A DNA stretch of 64,000 nt from Gammaproteobacteria bacterium (GCA_036381015.1 DASVDR010000014.1:62001-126000), one strand, 5' to 3'. Counted from the first letter of the stretch, positions 52,498 to 61,980 are shown. The notes: generated by a model from the letters alone, not told the origin. A program made the numbers and translations.

Positions 52498-52713
52498 CTA
52501 CCCTGTTGCGCCTCTGCGAGCTGGTAAAGCGGCACCGCCGGAAACGCCGGCGACGAACGCGGCGAACTCGATGTGGCGATGCCCAGCCGAGCTCGGCTCG
52601 TCCGGTCCGATTCGCATCGGGATGCGCCGGATCGGCCGGTCGAACAGATACGCGACGGCCGCCGATACGGCGGCCGCGGTCACGAACATCACGAGCAGGA
52701 GGCTGAAGGACAT
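52498..52713 (-). CDS. Very small membrane-anchored protein
   Basis: A 71-residue frame from ATG 52713 has one N-terminal hydrophobic helix ([21 protein letters not shown]) followed by a short soluble part with the phrases FDRPIRRIPMRIGPDE and HRHIEFAAFVAGVSGG. I recall this type of sequence among uncharacterised small bacterial proteins but cannot name a family. It probably forms an operon with the next gene. Confidence 0.6.
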   Translation of the reverse strand: MSFSLLLVMFVTAAAVSAAVAYLFDRPIRRIPMRIGPDEPSSAGHRHIEFAAFVAGVSGGAALPARRGATG

Positions 52714-52900
52714 GGGCCCATTGTCCCATCATTCGCAGCACCTGGCACCCTGGCGGCCGCCTTTGCCCTTGGACGGCCCGCGGGCAGGTGCTTGCGGCCG
52801 GGTGCGCGGTCTCGCGCTCGCAGGCCCGGCGGCCGGCTCGAGGGACGCTAAGCCGGCGCGGAGCGTGAATCGACCGTCCTTCGAGGCCGGCCCGAGCCCG

Positions 52901-53470
52901 TCAGTCGTCTCCGTACTCGTCGTGTCGCCGCCACCACTCGTACGGCGGAGTCTGCGGGTAGCCGGCGGGCGAATCCTCCCACGTCTCCTGCCGCCCGAGC
53001 GGCGTCAGGTCGAGAAAAGTCCATACGCTCCCGAGCGCTTCGACGCCGCGTCCGTTCGTGAAGTAGGTGCGATAGACCTGTCCGTCGTCGTGCAGAAACA
53101 CGCTCAGGCCGAACACCTCGCCGTCCTGATGCAGGTTCGGGTCGGGACGCTCCGGGCCGACGCCGAAGTCGTGATTGAAGCTGCTGCCGGCGGACGAGTA
53201 CCACGGAATCGTCCAGCCCATGCGCTTGCGGAACGGCTCGAGCTTCGCGATCGGCGCGCGGGACACGAGCACGAAAGAGGTGTCGCGCGCATGCAGGTGG
53301 GCGAGGTGGCCGATTTGATCCACGAACATGCAGCAGCCGGAGCAACCGTTCGGCCTTGGTCGATTGCCGTCGTCGCGTTTCGACAAGGCCGCCGCAACAG
53401 CTCCAGCGACCCGTCCGTCGTTTCGTGGCACGGTTCTTGCCGGCTCTCGCCCTTGCGATGGACGTTGCAC
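52901..53470 (-). pseudogene. DUF899-family thioredoxin-like protein lacking its N-terminal half
   Basis: From about residue 41 (near position 53350) to the end, the frame matches the DUF899 family closely: GCSGCCMFVDQIGHLAHLHARDTSF, SRAPIAKLEPFRKRMGW, SSAGSSFNHDFGV, GLSVFLHDDGQVYRTY and LDLTPLGRQE. Family members are usually about 230-250 residues and begin with a long helical N-terminus and a strand before the redox-site region. Here that part is missing, and the 40 residues in front are Arg/Ala-rich and unlike it. The break coincides with the 5' region of the divergent GlyGly-CTERM gene. I treat it as a truncated gene; a short functional variant is possible. Confidence 0.65.
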
Positions 53471-53556
53471 CGCTCGACGGGGGCGGCCCGGTAACGGGTC
53501 GCCTCGACCGCTTGATCGCGCGTGCGCTCCTCGGAGCCCGCTTGCCTCGGGGTCTC

Positions 53557-56223
53557 ATGATGCCCGGCCGCGCGCGGGTCGCCGCGTCGAGCGGCTTCGT
53601 CGCCGGGGTCGCCGCGATCGGAGCGCTGATCCCCGCCCTGCTGATGGCCGATCCGGTCTTTACAAGCCGGCCGCCGAACGACGCCACCGTCGGAGAACGA
53701 TACGTTTACCGGATGACCGCCGTCGACGACGGCGCGGACGGTGACGGCGACGGTGATCGTGACGACGACGGCACCAGTCGCGGTGACGACACCGGTGATG
53801 CCGGCGGCGGCGACGGCGGCTCTGGCGATGACTCCGGCGACGACGATGACCGCGACGATAACAACGGTGCCGACAACGACGGCAGCGGCACCGACGGCGA
53901 CGGCACTGGGAACGGTACGGGTGACGATGTCGGCGGCACCGACGGCGGAGATGCCGGTGCCGGGGATGGACGCGGGGACGATGCCGACGACGGAGACGAT
54001 GCCGGCGAAGGCGACGATGCCGACGCCGATGACGACGGCGGCAACCGCGACACTCGCGGCCGCCGCGGCCGCGGCCACGACGACGATCGGGACGGCGATC
54101 GCGGCCCCGGCCGCGACCGCGGTCGAGGCCGCCACCGCGGTAGCGACCGCGACGACGACGAGCACAAAGCCGGCGACGACCTTCGCTTCGCCGCGATCGA
54201 GTTGCCGTCATGGCTCCGGTTCGACGGCGAAGACACGATCTTCGGCACGCCGCGGCCCGAGGACGCGGGCGAGCATCGGGTCGTGGTGAGGGCCGAGGCC
54301 GGCGGCGGACTCGACGAGCAGTCGTTCTCGATCACCGTAGCCCCGTCCGCAACGAACGAGCTCACCGCGGACCTCGAGGCGTTGCTCGCGGCGTCGCCGA
54401 ATCCCGTGTCCGTCGACGACGCGGCCGTGTGGACTGCCGGCGTCCGCAACCACGGCGACGCCGACGTCGCGAACGTCGTCCTCGAGATCGAGATCTCCGG
54501 CGATGCGCCGCTGCTCGTCGACGAGATCGGCGACGCGGCCTGCTCGCGCGCGCCGCGCGACGACGGCGTCGTCGTCACGTGCCGATGGGCGCCGCTGCCG
54601 GCGGGCGAGGCCGCATCCGTCGAGATCGCGGGCAGCGCGAGCGAGCCGGGCGAGATCGCGGCGGTCTCGAAGGTTTCGATCGCCGATTCGCAGCCGGTGG
54701 ATCATGCGCCGGGCAACGACGAAGCCCGAGTCGTTCTGAGCGTCGCCGAGGCGCCGAGCGGCGGTCCTTCGCAGGAGCTCTCGGCGCCCGGAGCCGCGGA
54801 CGTCGCGGTCGACGATTTCGACGGCGACGGGCGCGACGATCTCGCGGTCGCCACCGGCGCCGGCGAAGCGACGCTGGTTTTCCTGAACGCCGCGGATCCC
54901 GACGGCGGCGGGGCCGGGTCGTTCAGCAGCGTGCCGCTGAGCGCGGACGACGCTTCGCCGTCGACGGGAATCGCGGCCGGCGATCTCGACGGCGACGGCA
55001 ACGCGGATCTCGCGCTCGCGAATTCGGAGGGACCGAACCACGTTCTCTTCAACAACGGAGCGGCCGGCTTCGAGATGACGACGCTCGAAGCTTCGGAGGA
55101 AGGCAGCAACGCGGTGGACATCGGCGACTTCGACGGCGACGGCATGCTCGACGTCGCGTTCGCGAACGACGGCACGAACGTCGTGCACCGCAACCTCGGC
55201 AGCCGGCAGTTCGCCGCGGGCGAGGACGTCGGCGCAGGACCGAGCGCCGCGGTCGTCGCGGTCGATGTCGACGGCGACAACCCAGCCGAGCTCGTCTTCG
55301 CGAACGCGGACGGTGACGCCGAGGTGTACGGCCGCGGCGACGCGGGCTTCGCGAGCACGGCCGTGCTCGAGACCGGGCCGGCCGTGTCCGTCGCGGCGAC
55401 GGACGTCGACGCGGACGGGGCCGCCGACCTTGCGTTCGGGCGAAGCGAAGACGCCGATCTCGTGTTTCGGAACGCCTCCGCCGGCGCGCCGTCCTTCTCG
55501 CTCGCCGCGAGCCTCGGCGAGGCCGCGACGGCGGATGTGCTACTCGGCGACTTCGATGCCGACGGACGCAGCGACGTCGTCACGATCGGCGCGGCCGGCG
55601 CGCATCGGCTCTATGCGAACGACGGGACCGCGTTCACGCCGCGGTCCGACTTCGTGGGCAGGGCCGCGAGCCGTGGCGCCGCCGGATCGTTCGACGGCGA
55701 CGGGATTCTCGACGTCGCCGTGGCGGGCAGCGACGTCGTCGCGATCTTTCTGAACGACGGCCGCGGCCGTTTCCGCGGCGCGCCGGCCGGCGCACCGCTC
55801 CTGACGCTCAACGGGGAACCCCGGATCGTGCTCAGCGTGGGCGACACGTATGAAGATCCCGGCGCGACCGCGACGGACGCGGACGACGGCGATCTCACCG
55901 ATCGCATCGTCGTCGACAATCCGGTCGACACGGGCATCATCGGCTCGTACACGGTGACTTACGAGGTCGTCGACAGCTCCGGAAACCGCTCGACGGTGAC
56001 TCGCGTCGTCGAGGTGCAGGCGCGGGACGCCGAGGGCGGCGGAGGCGGCGCCCTCGGCGTCCCGATGATCCTGCTGCTGCTGACAGTGGCCCGGCTCAGG
56101 AAGCGCCGCCGCGCGCCGGGCTCGAAGCGATCGGCGTATCGACGGATCCCGGTCACCGGACGGGCGGCGGTTCGTCACGCCGCCGCCGCGCGCGGGGCGC
56201 TACGCGCCGCTCGCTTTCGCTGA
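53557..56223 (+). CDS. Large exported FG-GAP/Ig-like protein with Asp-rich linker and GlyGly-CTERM-like tail
   Basis: The protein has 888 residues from ATG 53557. Its order is a signal peptide (to ~35, ending LLMAD), then the first strand of an Ig/cadherin-like domain ([22 protein letters not shown]). About 155 residues of Asp/Gly-rich sequence interrupt the domain before it resumes at [24 protein letters not shown]. Next come a DUF11-like domain, seven FG-GAP/VCBS-type repeats with DxDGDG calcium-loop motifs (about 415-750), a DUF5011-like Ig domain, a five-glycine stretch, a hydrophobic helix and Arg/Lys residues. It is probably surface-exposed and calcium-binding. It is a paralogue of 10572-11789. 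Earlier in-frame ATGs (53356, 53458) are less likely. Confidence 0.78.
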   Translation: MMPGRARVAASSGFVAGVAAIGALIPALLMADPVFTSRPPNDATVGERYVYRMTAVDDGADGDGDGDRDDDGTSRGDDTGDAGGGDGGSGDDSGDDDDRDDNNGADNDGSGTDGDGTGNGTGDDVGGTDGGDAGAGDGRGDDADDGDDAGEGDDADADDDGGNRDTRGRRGRGHDDDRDGDRGPGRDRGRGRHRGSDRDDDEHKAGDDLRFAAIELPSWLRFDGEDTIFGTPRPEDAGEHRVVVRAEAGGGLDEQSFSITVAPSATNELTADLEALLAASPNPVSVDDAAVWTAGVRNHGDADVANVVLEIEISGDAPLLVDEIGDAACSRAPRDDGVVVTCRWAPLPAGEAASVEIAGSASEPGEIAAVSKVSIADSQPVDHAPGNDEARVVLSVAEAPSGGPSQELSAPGAADVAVDDFDGDGRDDLAVATGAGEATLVFLNAADPDGGGAGSFSSVPLSADDASPSTGIAAGDLDGDGNADLALANSEGPNHVLFNNGAAGFEMTTLEASEEGSNAVDIGDFDGDGMLDVAFANDGTNVVHRNLGSRQFAAGEDVGAGPSAAVVAVDVDGDNPAELVFANADGDAEVYGRGDAGFASTAVLETGPAVSVAATDVDADGAADLAFGRSEDADLVFRNASAGAPSFSLAASLGEAATADVLLGDFDADGRSDVVTIGAAGAHRLYANDGTAFTPRSDFVGRAASRGAAGSFDGDGILDVAVAGSDVVAIFLNDGRGRFRGAPAGAPLLTLNGEPRIVLSVGDTYEDPGATATDADDGDLTDRIVVDNPVDTGIIGSYTVTYEVVDSSGNRSTVTRVVEVQARDAEGGGGGALGVPMILLLLTVARLRKRRRAPGSKRSAYRRIPVTGRAAVRHAAAARGALRAARFR

Positions 56224-56667
56224 ACGGCGCCGCTGCCAACGCCGAGGACCCGCGCCGTGGCGACCCAGCACGTCGTCCGGGTTCGCCAGGCTGCAGCGAT
56301 CGAGCGAGAGACATCCGCAGCCGATGCAATCGTCGAGCGTGTCGCGCAGCTGCGTGAGCTGCGCGATGCGCGCATCGAGCTCGGCCCGCCACCGTGCCGA
56401 CAGCCTGGCCCAGTCGCTTCGCGTGGGTGCGCGTCCCTCCGGCAGCGTGGCGAGGGCTTCGCGGACCATCGCGAGCGGGATGCCGACGCGGCGGGCGACG
56501 CGGATGATTGCGATCCGCCGCAAAGTCTCGCGCGCATAGCGCCGCTGGTTGCCCGAGGTGCGATGACTGCGAATGAGGCCCTTCGCCTCGTAGAAGTGCA
56601 GGGTGGAAACGGCGACCCCGCTGCGGGCGGCCATTTGCCCGACGGTGAGCTCCTTCGGCGCGGACAT
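56200..56667 (-). CDS. soxR: Redox-sensing MerR-family regulator SoxR
   Basis: The 155-residue protein, from ATG 56667, has a MerR winged-helix N-terminus ([25 protein letters not shown]) and [17 protein letters not shown], followed by a dimerisation helix. The [2Fe-2S] ligand pattern C-X2-C-X-C-X5-C is complete at Cys114, Cys117, Cys119 and Cys125 ([12 protein letters not shown]), which defines SoxR. It responds to superoxide or redox-cycling compounds and activates a promoter with an over-long spacer. Such a promoter lies directly in front, oriented to the MFS gene. Its end overlaps the GlyGly-CTERM gene by 24 bases. Confidence 0.93.
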   Translation of the reverse strand: MSAPKELTVGQMAARSGVAVSTLHFYEAKGLIRSHRTSGNQRRYARETLRRIAIIRVARRVGIPLAMVREALATLPEGRAPTRSDWARLSARWRAELDARIAQLTQLRDTLDDCIGCGCLSLDRCSLANPDDVLGRHGAGPRRWQRRRSAKASGA

Positions 56668-56674
56668 TTCGCAG

Positions 56675-56705
56675 TTGACCTCGACTATGGTTGAGGTTTT
56701 ATCCT
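56675..56705 (+). promoter_or_regulatory. SoxR-dependent promoter with 19-bp spacer and SoxR box
   Basis: TTGACC (56675-56680) is followed by exactly 19 bp and TATCCT (56700-56705). The SoxR box CCTCGACTATGGTTGAGG (56679-56696) starts in the -35 and fills the spacer. The arms CCTCGAC and GTTGAGG are complementary in six of seven positions. This is the architecture of the soxS promoter, with the CC of the -35 shared with the box. It directs transcription towards the MFS gene and may also repress soxR. Confidence 0.8.
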
Positions 56706-56816
56706 GACGCGCACCTCGTCTCGGGTCAATCGTCGATCCATGCCGTATTCGCTCGGAAACGCTCCCGTGCACCCACTCGGTCGGCCCGCCGTCCGCCACC
56801 GGGAAGGCAGCCCCGC

Positions 56817-58289
56817 GTGAACGACTCGAGCACACGATCGGCGGCCGCGCTGCGGGACCCGGAGCGCGCGTCCTTCGATGCCGAGCCGCTCGATCACGGC
56901 GAGCCCGCGGTCGAAGGTCTGCTTGCGCGCCGATACCGAGCGCTGACGATCGGCACCGTGGCTTTGATGGCGCTCTACGCGTTCGGGGCGTTGGCGATCA
57001 CGACCGCGATGCCGGCCACGGCGATCGCGTTGAACGGATTGCCGCTTTATGCACTGACGTTCGCCGGCACGCTGGCTGCGAGCGTGGTCGGGATGGCCGC
57101 GGCCGGGCGTTGGGCCGATGCGCGCGGGCCGTACGCGCCGTTGCAGCACGGCGTGGCGTGGTTTGCGATCGGTCTGATCGTTGCGGGGCTGGCGCCGGCC
57201 ATGTGGGTCTTGCTCGTCGGCCGGATCGTGCAGGGCTTCGGCGGCGGATTGATGGCGGTGATCTTCTACGTCGTCGTCGGCCGGGCCTACGACTCCCGCC
57301 TGCACGCGAGGATCTTCGCCGCGTTCGCCGGCGCGTGGGTCCTGCCGGCCGTGATCGGCCCGCCGATCAGCGGGACGATCGTGGAGCACTTCGGATGGCG
57401 CTGGGTGTTTCTTTCGGTGCCGCCGCTCGCCGTGCTCGCGGCGGCCCTGGTGCTGCCGGCGGTGCGGGACCTGAAGCCGTTGCCGGCGCGTCGAACGGCG
57501 CCCGGCGCGCATCCGACATATCGCATCGAATGGGCCGTGGGCGCGGCCGCCGCCGTTCTGCTGATGCACTATGCCGGTCAGCTCCGCGAATGGAGCGCGC
57601 TCCCCTTGCTCACGGTCGCGCTGATCGGGCTCGTGGCCTGCGCGGTGAAGGTGCTGCCGCCGGGCTCCCTGCGGGCCGGCCGCGGACTGCCGACGGTGAT
57701 CGGGCTGCGCGCGATCGCGTCCGCGGCATTCTTCAGCGCCGAAGCGTTTCTGCCGTTGTTGCTCACGCGCGAGCGCGGCATGTCGCCGGCATCGGCCGGA
57801 TTGATGTTGACCGTCGGTGCATTGGGCTGGTCGTTCGGCTCATGGTATCGCGGCCGTATGATCGATCCGTCGCCGGTGCGCGTGCTGCGGGTCGGCCTCG
57901 GGTGCATCGCCCTCGGCGTGATCGCCGCCGCGCTGGCGCTGATACCGGAGATGCCGGTAGCGGCGGCGATGAGCGGCTGGGTCGTCGCGGGGCTCGGCAT
58001 GGGTGTGGTGATCCCGAGCTTGTCGGTGCTTCTGCTGGAGCTGTCGCCGCCGTCGGAGCAGGGCGCGAATGCCTCGGCGCTGCAGCTCGGCGACGCGCTC
58101 TTCACGGCCGCGGTCATGGCCCTCGGCGGCTCGCTTTTCGCCGCCGCGGTGATGCGTGCGCCGGCGGCGGCCTATGCGTCGGTCCTCGGTTTCAGCGTCG
58201 TGCTGGCGGCCGCGGGCATGTTGCTCGTCGCGCGCGCTCGTCCGGAGTCTGCCGGAAAGCCGTCAGGAGCAACTTCGCGGAACGCCTAG
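56817..58289 (+). CDS. Major facilitator superfamily exporter under SoxR control
   Basis: The protein has 490 residues from GTG 56817, with GGAAGG at 56802-56807. An N-terminal soluble stretch of ~45 residues is followed by 12-14 hydrophobic segments. MFS motifs include [15 protein letters not shown] (motif A-like) and [19 protein letters not shown] with [18 protein letters not shown] (motif C region of the drug:H+ antiporter group). The SoxR promoter 112 bases upstream implies induction by redox-active drugs, which the pump may export. No TolC-like or adaptor gene is adjacent. The earlier in-frame ATG at 56691 overlaps the promoter and is not used. Confidence 0.88.
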   Translation: MNDSSTRSAAALRDPERASFDAEPLDHGEPAVEGLLARRYRALTIGTVALMALYAFGALAITTAMPATAIALNGLPLYALTFAGTLAASVVGMAAAGRWADARGPYAPLQHGVAWFAIGLIVAGLAPAMWVLLVGRIVQGFGGGLMAVIFYVVVGRAYDSRLHARIFAAFAGAWVLPAVIGPPISGTIVEHFGWRWVFLSVPPLAVLAAALVLPAVRDLKPLPARRTAPGAHPTYRIEWAVGAAAAVLLMHYAGQLREWSALPLLTVALIGLVACAVKVLPPGSLRAGRGLPTVIGLRAIASAAFFSAEAFLPLLLTRERGMSPASAGLMLTVGALGWSFGSWYRGRMIDPSPVRVLRVGLGCIALGVIAAALALIPEMPVAAAMSGWVVAGLGMGVVIPSLSVLLLELSPPSEQGANASALQLGDALFTAAVMALGGSLFAAAVMRAPAAAYASVLGFSVVLAAAGMLLVARARPESAGKPSGATSRNA

Positions 58290-58313
58290 GCGGGCTGAAG
58301 GTCACTCCGAGTC

Positions 58314-58781
58314 ATGGATCCGGTCTCACCCGTCGTGATTCAGGAAGCGCCGTTCGGCAGCCCTCTTTACGAGGAGGTCACCGAGCTGCGCCGCGCGCTG
58401 CTGCGCCGGCCGCTCGGCCTCGACTTCACGCGCGAAGACCTCGAGCGCGAGAGGGAGGACACGCATCTCGCCGCCGTCGAAGGCGGCCGTGTCGTCGGTA
58501 CGCTCCTGCTTCGAAGGGTGAACGAGCGAACCGCACGCATCATGCGGATGGCGGTGGCCGAGGACAAACAGGGCCGCTCGATCGGCCGTGCATTGGTCGA
58601 GCGGGCGGAAGCGCTTGCGCGCGACGCGGGCTTCGAGACGGTGATGATGCATGCGCGCGCGACCGCGGTCGGGTTTTACGTAAAATGCGGCTACGCATCG
58701 GTCGGTGAGGAATTTCTCGAGCAAGGGATACCCCACGTCAGGATGGAAAAGCTCGTCGCGCGAGCTCGAGACGAGGCTTGA
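58314..58781 (+). CDS. GNAT N-acetyltransferase (ElaA-like)
   Basis: This 155-residue protein starts at ATG 58314. The central region contains VVGTLLLRRVNERTARIMRMAVAEDKQGRSIGRALVERAEALARDAGF. It includes the acetyl-CoA-binding loop QGRSIGRAL, followed by VMMHARATAVGFYVKCGYASVGEEF with the helix typical of GNATs. The PHVRMEKL end resembles ElaA-type proteins. It has no clear operon partner; it lies 24 bases after the MFS gene and may be cotranscribed. Substrate unknown. Confidence 0.82.
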   Translation: MDPVSPVVIQEAPFGSPLYEEVTELRRALLRRPLGLDFTREDLEREREDTHLAAVEGGRVVGTLLLRRVNERTARIMRMAVAEDKQGRSIGRALVERAEALARDAGFETVMMHARATAVGFYVKCGYASVGEEFLEQGIPHVRMEKLVARARDEA

Positions 58782-58854
58782 TGCCCGTCGCGTCCGGGCG
58801 TGGTAAGCACGCCTCCAGCACATCGCTGAATCGGGTCGGCTTCCGGAGAGTGCA

Positions 58855-59490
58855 ATGGGTTTTTATCGAAGCGTCGTGCTTCCGCGGTTCTGCGACCTCA
58901 GCATGCGAAGCAAGCGGCTCGGGCCCTACCGCCACCGGGCCGTTGCCGGTGCCAAAGGCAGGACGCTCGAAATCGGCGCGGGCTCGGGGCTGAACCTGGC
59001 CCTGTACCCGCCGGCCGTGACCGAGATCATCGCCCTCGAGCCGGATCCCAATCTCATTGCGATGGCGGAGCCCAAGGCCCGAAATGCACCGCGTCCTGTG
59101 CGCTTCGTCGAAGCCTCGGCGGAGAGCATCCCGCTGCCGGACGAGAGCGTCGAAACGGTAATCACGACGTGGACGCTCTGCACGATTCCGGATCCGCATC
59201 GTGCCCTCGAGGAAATGAAGCGCGTGCTGAGACGCGACGGGACGCTGACGTTCGTCGAGCACGGCTTGTCGTCGGAGCCCGGCGTGCAAAAGTGGCAGCA
59301 TCGCCTGGCGCCGGCCTGGCGGAGGCTCACCGGCGGTTGCCATTTGAACCGGCCGATCGCGGAGCTGGTTCGAAGCGCCGGCTTCGAGCTGAAAAAGCTC
59401 GAGACCGGCTACGTTCGAGGTCCGAAGATCATGACCTTCATGTACGAAGGCAGCGCGACGCGAGGGTCCGACATTCCCTCATCGGCCTGA
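58855..59490 (+). CDS. Class I SAM-dependent methyltransferase
   Basis: This 211-residue protein, from ATG 58855, has the UbiE/Methyltransf_11 type of Rossmann core. Motif I is TLEIGAGSGLNLALYP, the acidic strand-2 residue is in IIALEPDPNLI, the SAESIPLPDESVETVITTWTLCTIPDP strand follows, and MKRVLRRDGTLTFVEHG closes the fold. No signal peptide is present. The product substrate is unknown; similarity is to the phosphatidylethanolamine/ubiquinone methyltransferase style but not specific. The last 12 bases overlap the convergent CPBP protease gene. Confidence 0.85.
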   Translation: MGFYRSVVLPRFCDLSMRSKRLGPYRHRAVAGAKGRTLEIGAGSGLNLALYPPAVTEIIALEPDPNLIAMAEPKARNAPRPVRFVEASAESIPLPDESVETVITTWTLCTIPDPHRALEEMKRVLRRDGTLTFVEHGLSSEPGVQKWQHRLAPAWRRLTGGCHLNRPIAELVRSAGFELKKLETGYVRGPKIMTFMYEGSATRGSDIPSSA

Positions 59491-60435
59491 CCGGCGCGTG
59501 CCACCGCTCGCGCTGCGCGAGCCGGAAGCGAGCGGCGGCGGGGCCTCTACGATGAGCCCGCGGCCGCCGCCGAAAGCGAAGTACGCGGCCGAGAGCAACA
59601 CGATCCAGCCGAGCGCGAGCCAGCCCATTACCCCGTCGGTGTCGCCGACGAGCCAGGCGAGCTCGTGGTCGGGGCGGAGGTCCGTGAGCCGGTGCATCGC
59701 GGTGATGGCGGCCACCCAGCCCGCATGGAACCCGATGCACGGCCCGATGTTCCCGAAGCGGATGCGCAGCGCCCCGAGCAACAGGCCGGCGGCGAGCAGC
59801 GCGAGGAACGCGCCGATGCTGTGCGCCTGGGCGAAGAGCCCGGCGACGCCTGCCGCGACGAGCTCGAGCCCGCTGTACCAGCGAACCTCGGCGGGTACTC
59901 GCTCGGCGACGAGGAAATGCGCGATCGCGAAGAAGAGGCTCGTGGCGATCAACGCTTGCCCGATCCGCTGCTGCCGCAGCCACGCGCCCATCAACGCGCC
60001 GCGGAAATAGGCTTCCTCGATCAAGCCGACCGTCAGCGCGGCGAGCACGGCCGTGGCGGCCGTGGCCGGCAAGTCGTGCAGCATCTCGGCAGGTGATACG
60101 CTGGGGATTCGCAGGCCGAGCGCGAGCAGAACGGCGAGCGGCGGCAGCACGGTCAGGAGCCCAACCGCGAAGCTCGCGCCGACCATCATGAAGAAGCGCC
60201 CGGGCGCGCAGCCGAAACCGAGCAGCGTCCGGCCCCGAGCGCCGGTGGCTGCAAGGAAGAACGGAATGCCCGCCAGGATCGTGAGCATCATCGTGCGGCG
60301 CATGACCCGGTGCAAAGGCCAGTCGACGAAGGGCGTCAGCGCCGCGTGCGCGGGGTACGCAAGGAGGCTGCCCGCGAGAATGGCGGCGGCCACGTACAGC
60401 AGCAGCGGCCTCAGCGGATTCGCATGCGTGGACAT
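59479..60435 (-). CDS. CPBP-family (CAAX/Abi) intramembrane metalloprotease
   Basis: The protein has 318 residues from ATG 60435, with around eight hydrophobic segments. The CPBP/Abi signature motifs are the glutamate pair in GLIEEAYFRGALMG (EExxxR), the histidine in FFAIAHFLVAE, and IGFHAGWVAAI with a second His. The family includes Rce1-like proteases and bacteriocin-immunity proteins in the membrane. No bacteriocin gene is next to it, so the substrate is unknown. It reads outward from the following gene with a divergent 63-base gap. Confidence 0.85.
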   Translation of the reverse strand: MSTHANPLRPLLLYVAAAILAGSLLAYPAHAALTPFVDWPLHRVMRRTMMLTILAGIPFFLAATGARGRTLLGFGCAPGRFFMMVGASFAVGLLTVLPPLAVLLALGLRIPSVSPAEMLHDLPATAATAVLAALTVGLIEEAYFRGALMGAWLRQQRIGQALIATSLFFAIAHFLVAERVPAEVRWYSGLELVAAGVAGLFAQAHSIGAFLALLAAGLLLGALRIRFGNIGPCIGFHAGWVAAITAMHRLTDLRPDHELAWLVGDTDGVMGWLALGWIVLLSAAYFAFGGGRGLIVEAPPPLASGSRSASGGTRRSGR

Positions 60436-60498
60436 GGACCGTGAAGCGACGGCATGCGCGACGGGCAATGTGCCCGCTCGGCAGAACGGAGGCGCAGG

Positions 60499-61374
60499 AT
60501 GAAGCTTTCCGTGATCGGCGCCGGCAAGGTCGGCAAGACGCTGTGCCGCTTGTGGTCGCACGTCGGCGTCTTCGAAATCGGCGACGTGCTGAATCGCCGC
60601 CCGGAGCACGCGCGGATCGCAGCCGACTTCATCGGTGCGGGCAAGCCTGTTGCCACCTGGGCCGACCTCGGGAAGGCAGACCTCTTCATGATAGCCGTTC
60701 CGGACGACGCGATCGCCGCGTGCGCCGAGCGCCTCGCGGAAGCAGGCCTCGTCGGCCCCGGCGTCATCGCGTTCCACTGCAGCGGCTCCAAGTCCTCGTC
60801 CGTGTTGGCTGCGGCGAAGGCCGCCGGCGCGGACGTCGCATCGCTGCACCCGGTGAAGACCTTCGCTGATCCGCGGCGCGCGGCGGAGACGTTTGCGGGC
60901 ACGTATTGCGCGCTGGAGGGCGACCCGCGCGCTCGTGCCGTCTTGCAGGAAGCGGTCGAGCGGGGAGGAGGGCGCTGCTTCGGTATCGACGCGGAGCAGA
61001 AGCTGATCTACCACGCGGCAACCGTGTTTCTCAGCAATTACGTCGTCGCTTTGCTCGAAGTGGGATTGACGTGCTTCGAGAAAGCCGGGATGACGCGCGA
61101 GGACGCCGTTCGCATCGGGTTACCGCTGGTGCGTGAGACCGTCGAGAACGTCGCCTCGCTCGGCACGCTTCAGGCACTGACCGGGCCGATCGCCCGAGGC
61201 GACAGCCGCCTGGTCGCGGAGCAGCTTCGGGCGCTTCTCGACTGGAATCCCGAGATCGGCCGGCTCTACGCGGGACTCGGGCTCCGGGCCGTCGAGATCG
61301 CGAAGCGGCGCAGATCCGCCGAGGCCGGCCTGTTGGACGCGATCGAGGACGCCCTCGCGCGTCTCCCTTCGTGA
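60499..61374 (+). CDS. Rossmann-like NAD(P)-binding protein with DUF2520
   Basis: This 291-residue protein has an N-terminal dinucleotide-binding fold (KLSVIGAGKVGKTLCRLW), a serine/His-containing middle strand (VIAFHCSGSKSSS, VASLHPVKTFADP) and a C-terminal helical DUF2520 part (YHAATVFLSNYVVALLEVGLTCFEKAGM). Domain order matches the Rossmann-like/DUF2520 group, which resembles ketopantoate and other 6-phosphogluconate-like reductases but has no assigned reaction. The start is ATG 60499, preceded by GGAGGCGCAGG; an earlier ATG at 60454 is also in frame. It is not clearly linked to neighbours. Confidence 0.82.
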   Translation: MKLSVIGAGKVGKTLCRLWSHVGVFEIGDVLNRRPEHARIAADFIGAGKPVATWADLGKADLFMIAVPDDAIAACAERLAEAGLVGPGVIAFHCSGSKSSSVLAAAKAAGADVASLHPVKTFADPRRAAETFAGTYCALEGDPRARAVLQEAVERGGGRCFGIDAEQKLIYHAATVFLSNYVVALLEVGLTCFEKAGMTREDAVRIGLPLVRETVENVASLGTLQALTGPIARGDSRLVAEQLRALLDWNPEIGRLYAGLGLRAVEIAKRRRSAEAGLLDAIEDALARLPS

Positions 61375-61464
61375 GATCGGCCTGCCGCGAGCGAGCCCGG
61401 TTGCTCGGCGAACGAGACGCAACCCAACGGTTGCATTACGACGCCGCGCTCTGGTAGTCTCATA

Positions 61465-61482
61465 CGCAACCAGGAGGTTGCG
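61465..61482 (+). promoter_or_regulatory. Inverted repeat overlapping the ribosome site of the SRPBCC gene
   Basis: CGCAACC (61465-61471), four bases, and GGTTGCG (61476-61482) form a perfect 7-bp inverted repeat that contains the AGGAGG ribosome site of the next gene. A similar CAACGGTTG motif lies upstream near 61427-61435. The gene downstream of the SRPBCC gene encodes an ArsR-family repressor, which could bind here. Confidence 0.5.
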
Positions 61483-61485
61483 AAT

Positions 61486-61980
61486 ATGTCAGACATCACC
61501 GACCGCATCGAAAAGAAGGTTTTGCTGCGCGCACCGCGCGACCGGGTCTGGAGAGCGATCACGGACGCAAAGGAATTCGGGACCTGGTTCGGCGTCGAGC
61601 TCGACGCGCCGTTCGTCGCGGGCCGAAGAGTCCCGGGAAGGATCGTGCCGACGAAGGTCGACGCCGACGTGGCCAAGCTGCAGGAGCCGCACGCCGGCGT
61701 CGCGTGCGACTTCATGATCGAGCGCATCGAGCCGATGTCCCTGTTCTCGTTCCGTTGGCACCCGTCCGCGGTCGAGCCCGGCGCCGACTACTCGGCCGAG
61801 CCGACGACCCTCGTCGTGTTCGAGCTCGAGGAGACGGCGGAGGGCACGCTCTTGACGATCACCGAGTCCGGGTTCGACGCCATTCCGATCGAGCGCCGGG
61901 CGGAAGCGTTCAAGTCGAACGAGGGCGGATGGGCGATCCAGACGCAGCTCATCAAGAAGTACGTCGAGCGGAGTGTCTAA
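61486..61980 (+). CDS. SRPBCC / AHSA1-like domain protein
   Basis: This 164-residue protein has AHSA1/SRPBCC signatures (RIEKKVLLRAPRDRVWRAITDAKEFGTWFGVELDAPF; PTTLVVFELEETAEGTLLTITESGFDAIP), a helix-grip fold that binds small hydrophobic molecules. The pairing of an ArsR regulator and SRPBCC protein is common, and in this arrangement the two often form a small stress operon. The stop overlaps the ArsR GTG by 8 bases. Ligand unknown. Confidence 0.85.
   Translation: MSDITDRIEKKVLLRAPRDRVWRAITDAKEFGTWFGVELDAPFVAGRRVPGRIVPTKVDADVAKLQEPHAGVACDFMIERIEPMSLFSFRWHPSAVEPGADYSAEPTTLVVFELEETAEGTLLTITESGFDAIPIERRAEAFKSNEGGWAIQTQLIKKYVERSV

Noticed and set aside
53741-54289. An Ala/Thr-rich 182-residue frame overlapping the Asp-rich tract
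   Set aside because: It is the +1-frame reading of the GAC/GGC repeats and lacks a ribosome site; the enclosing frame has the domains.
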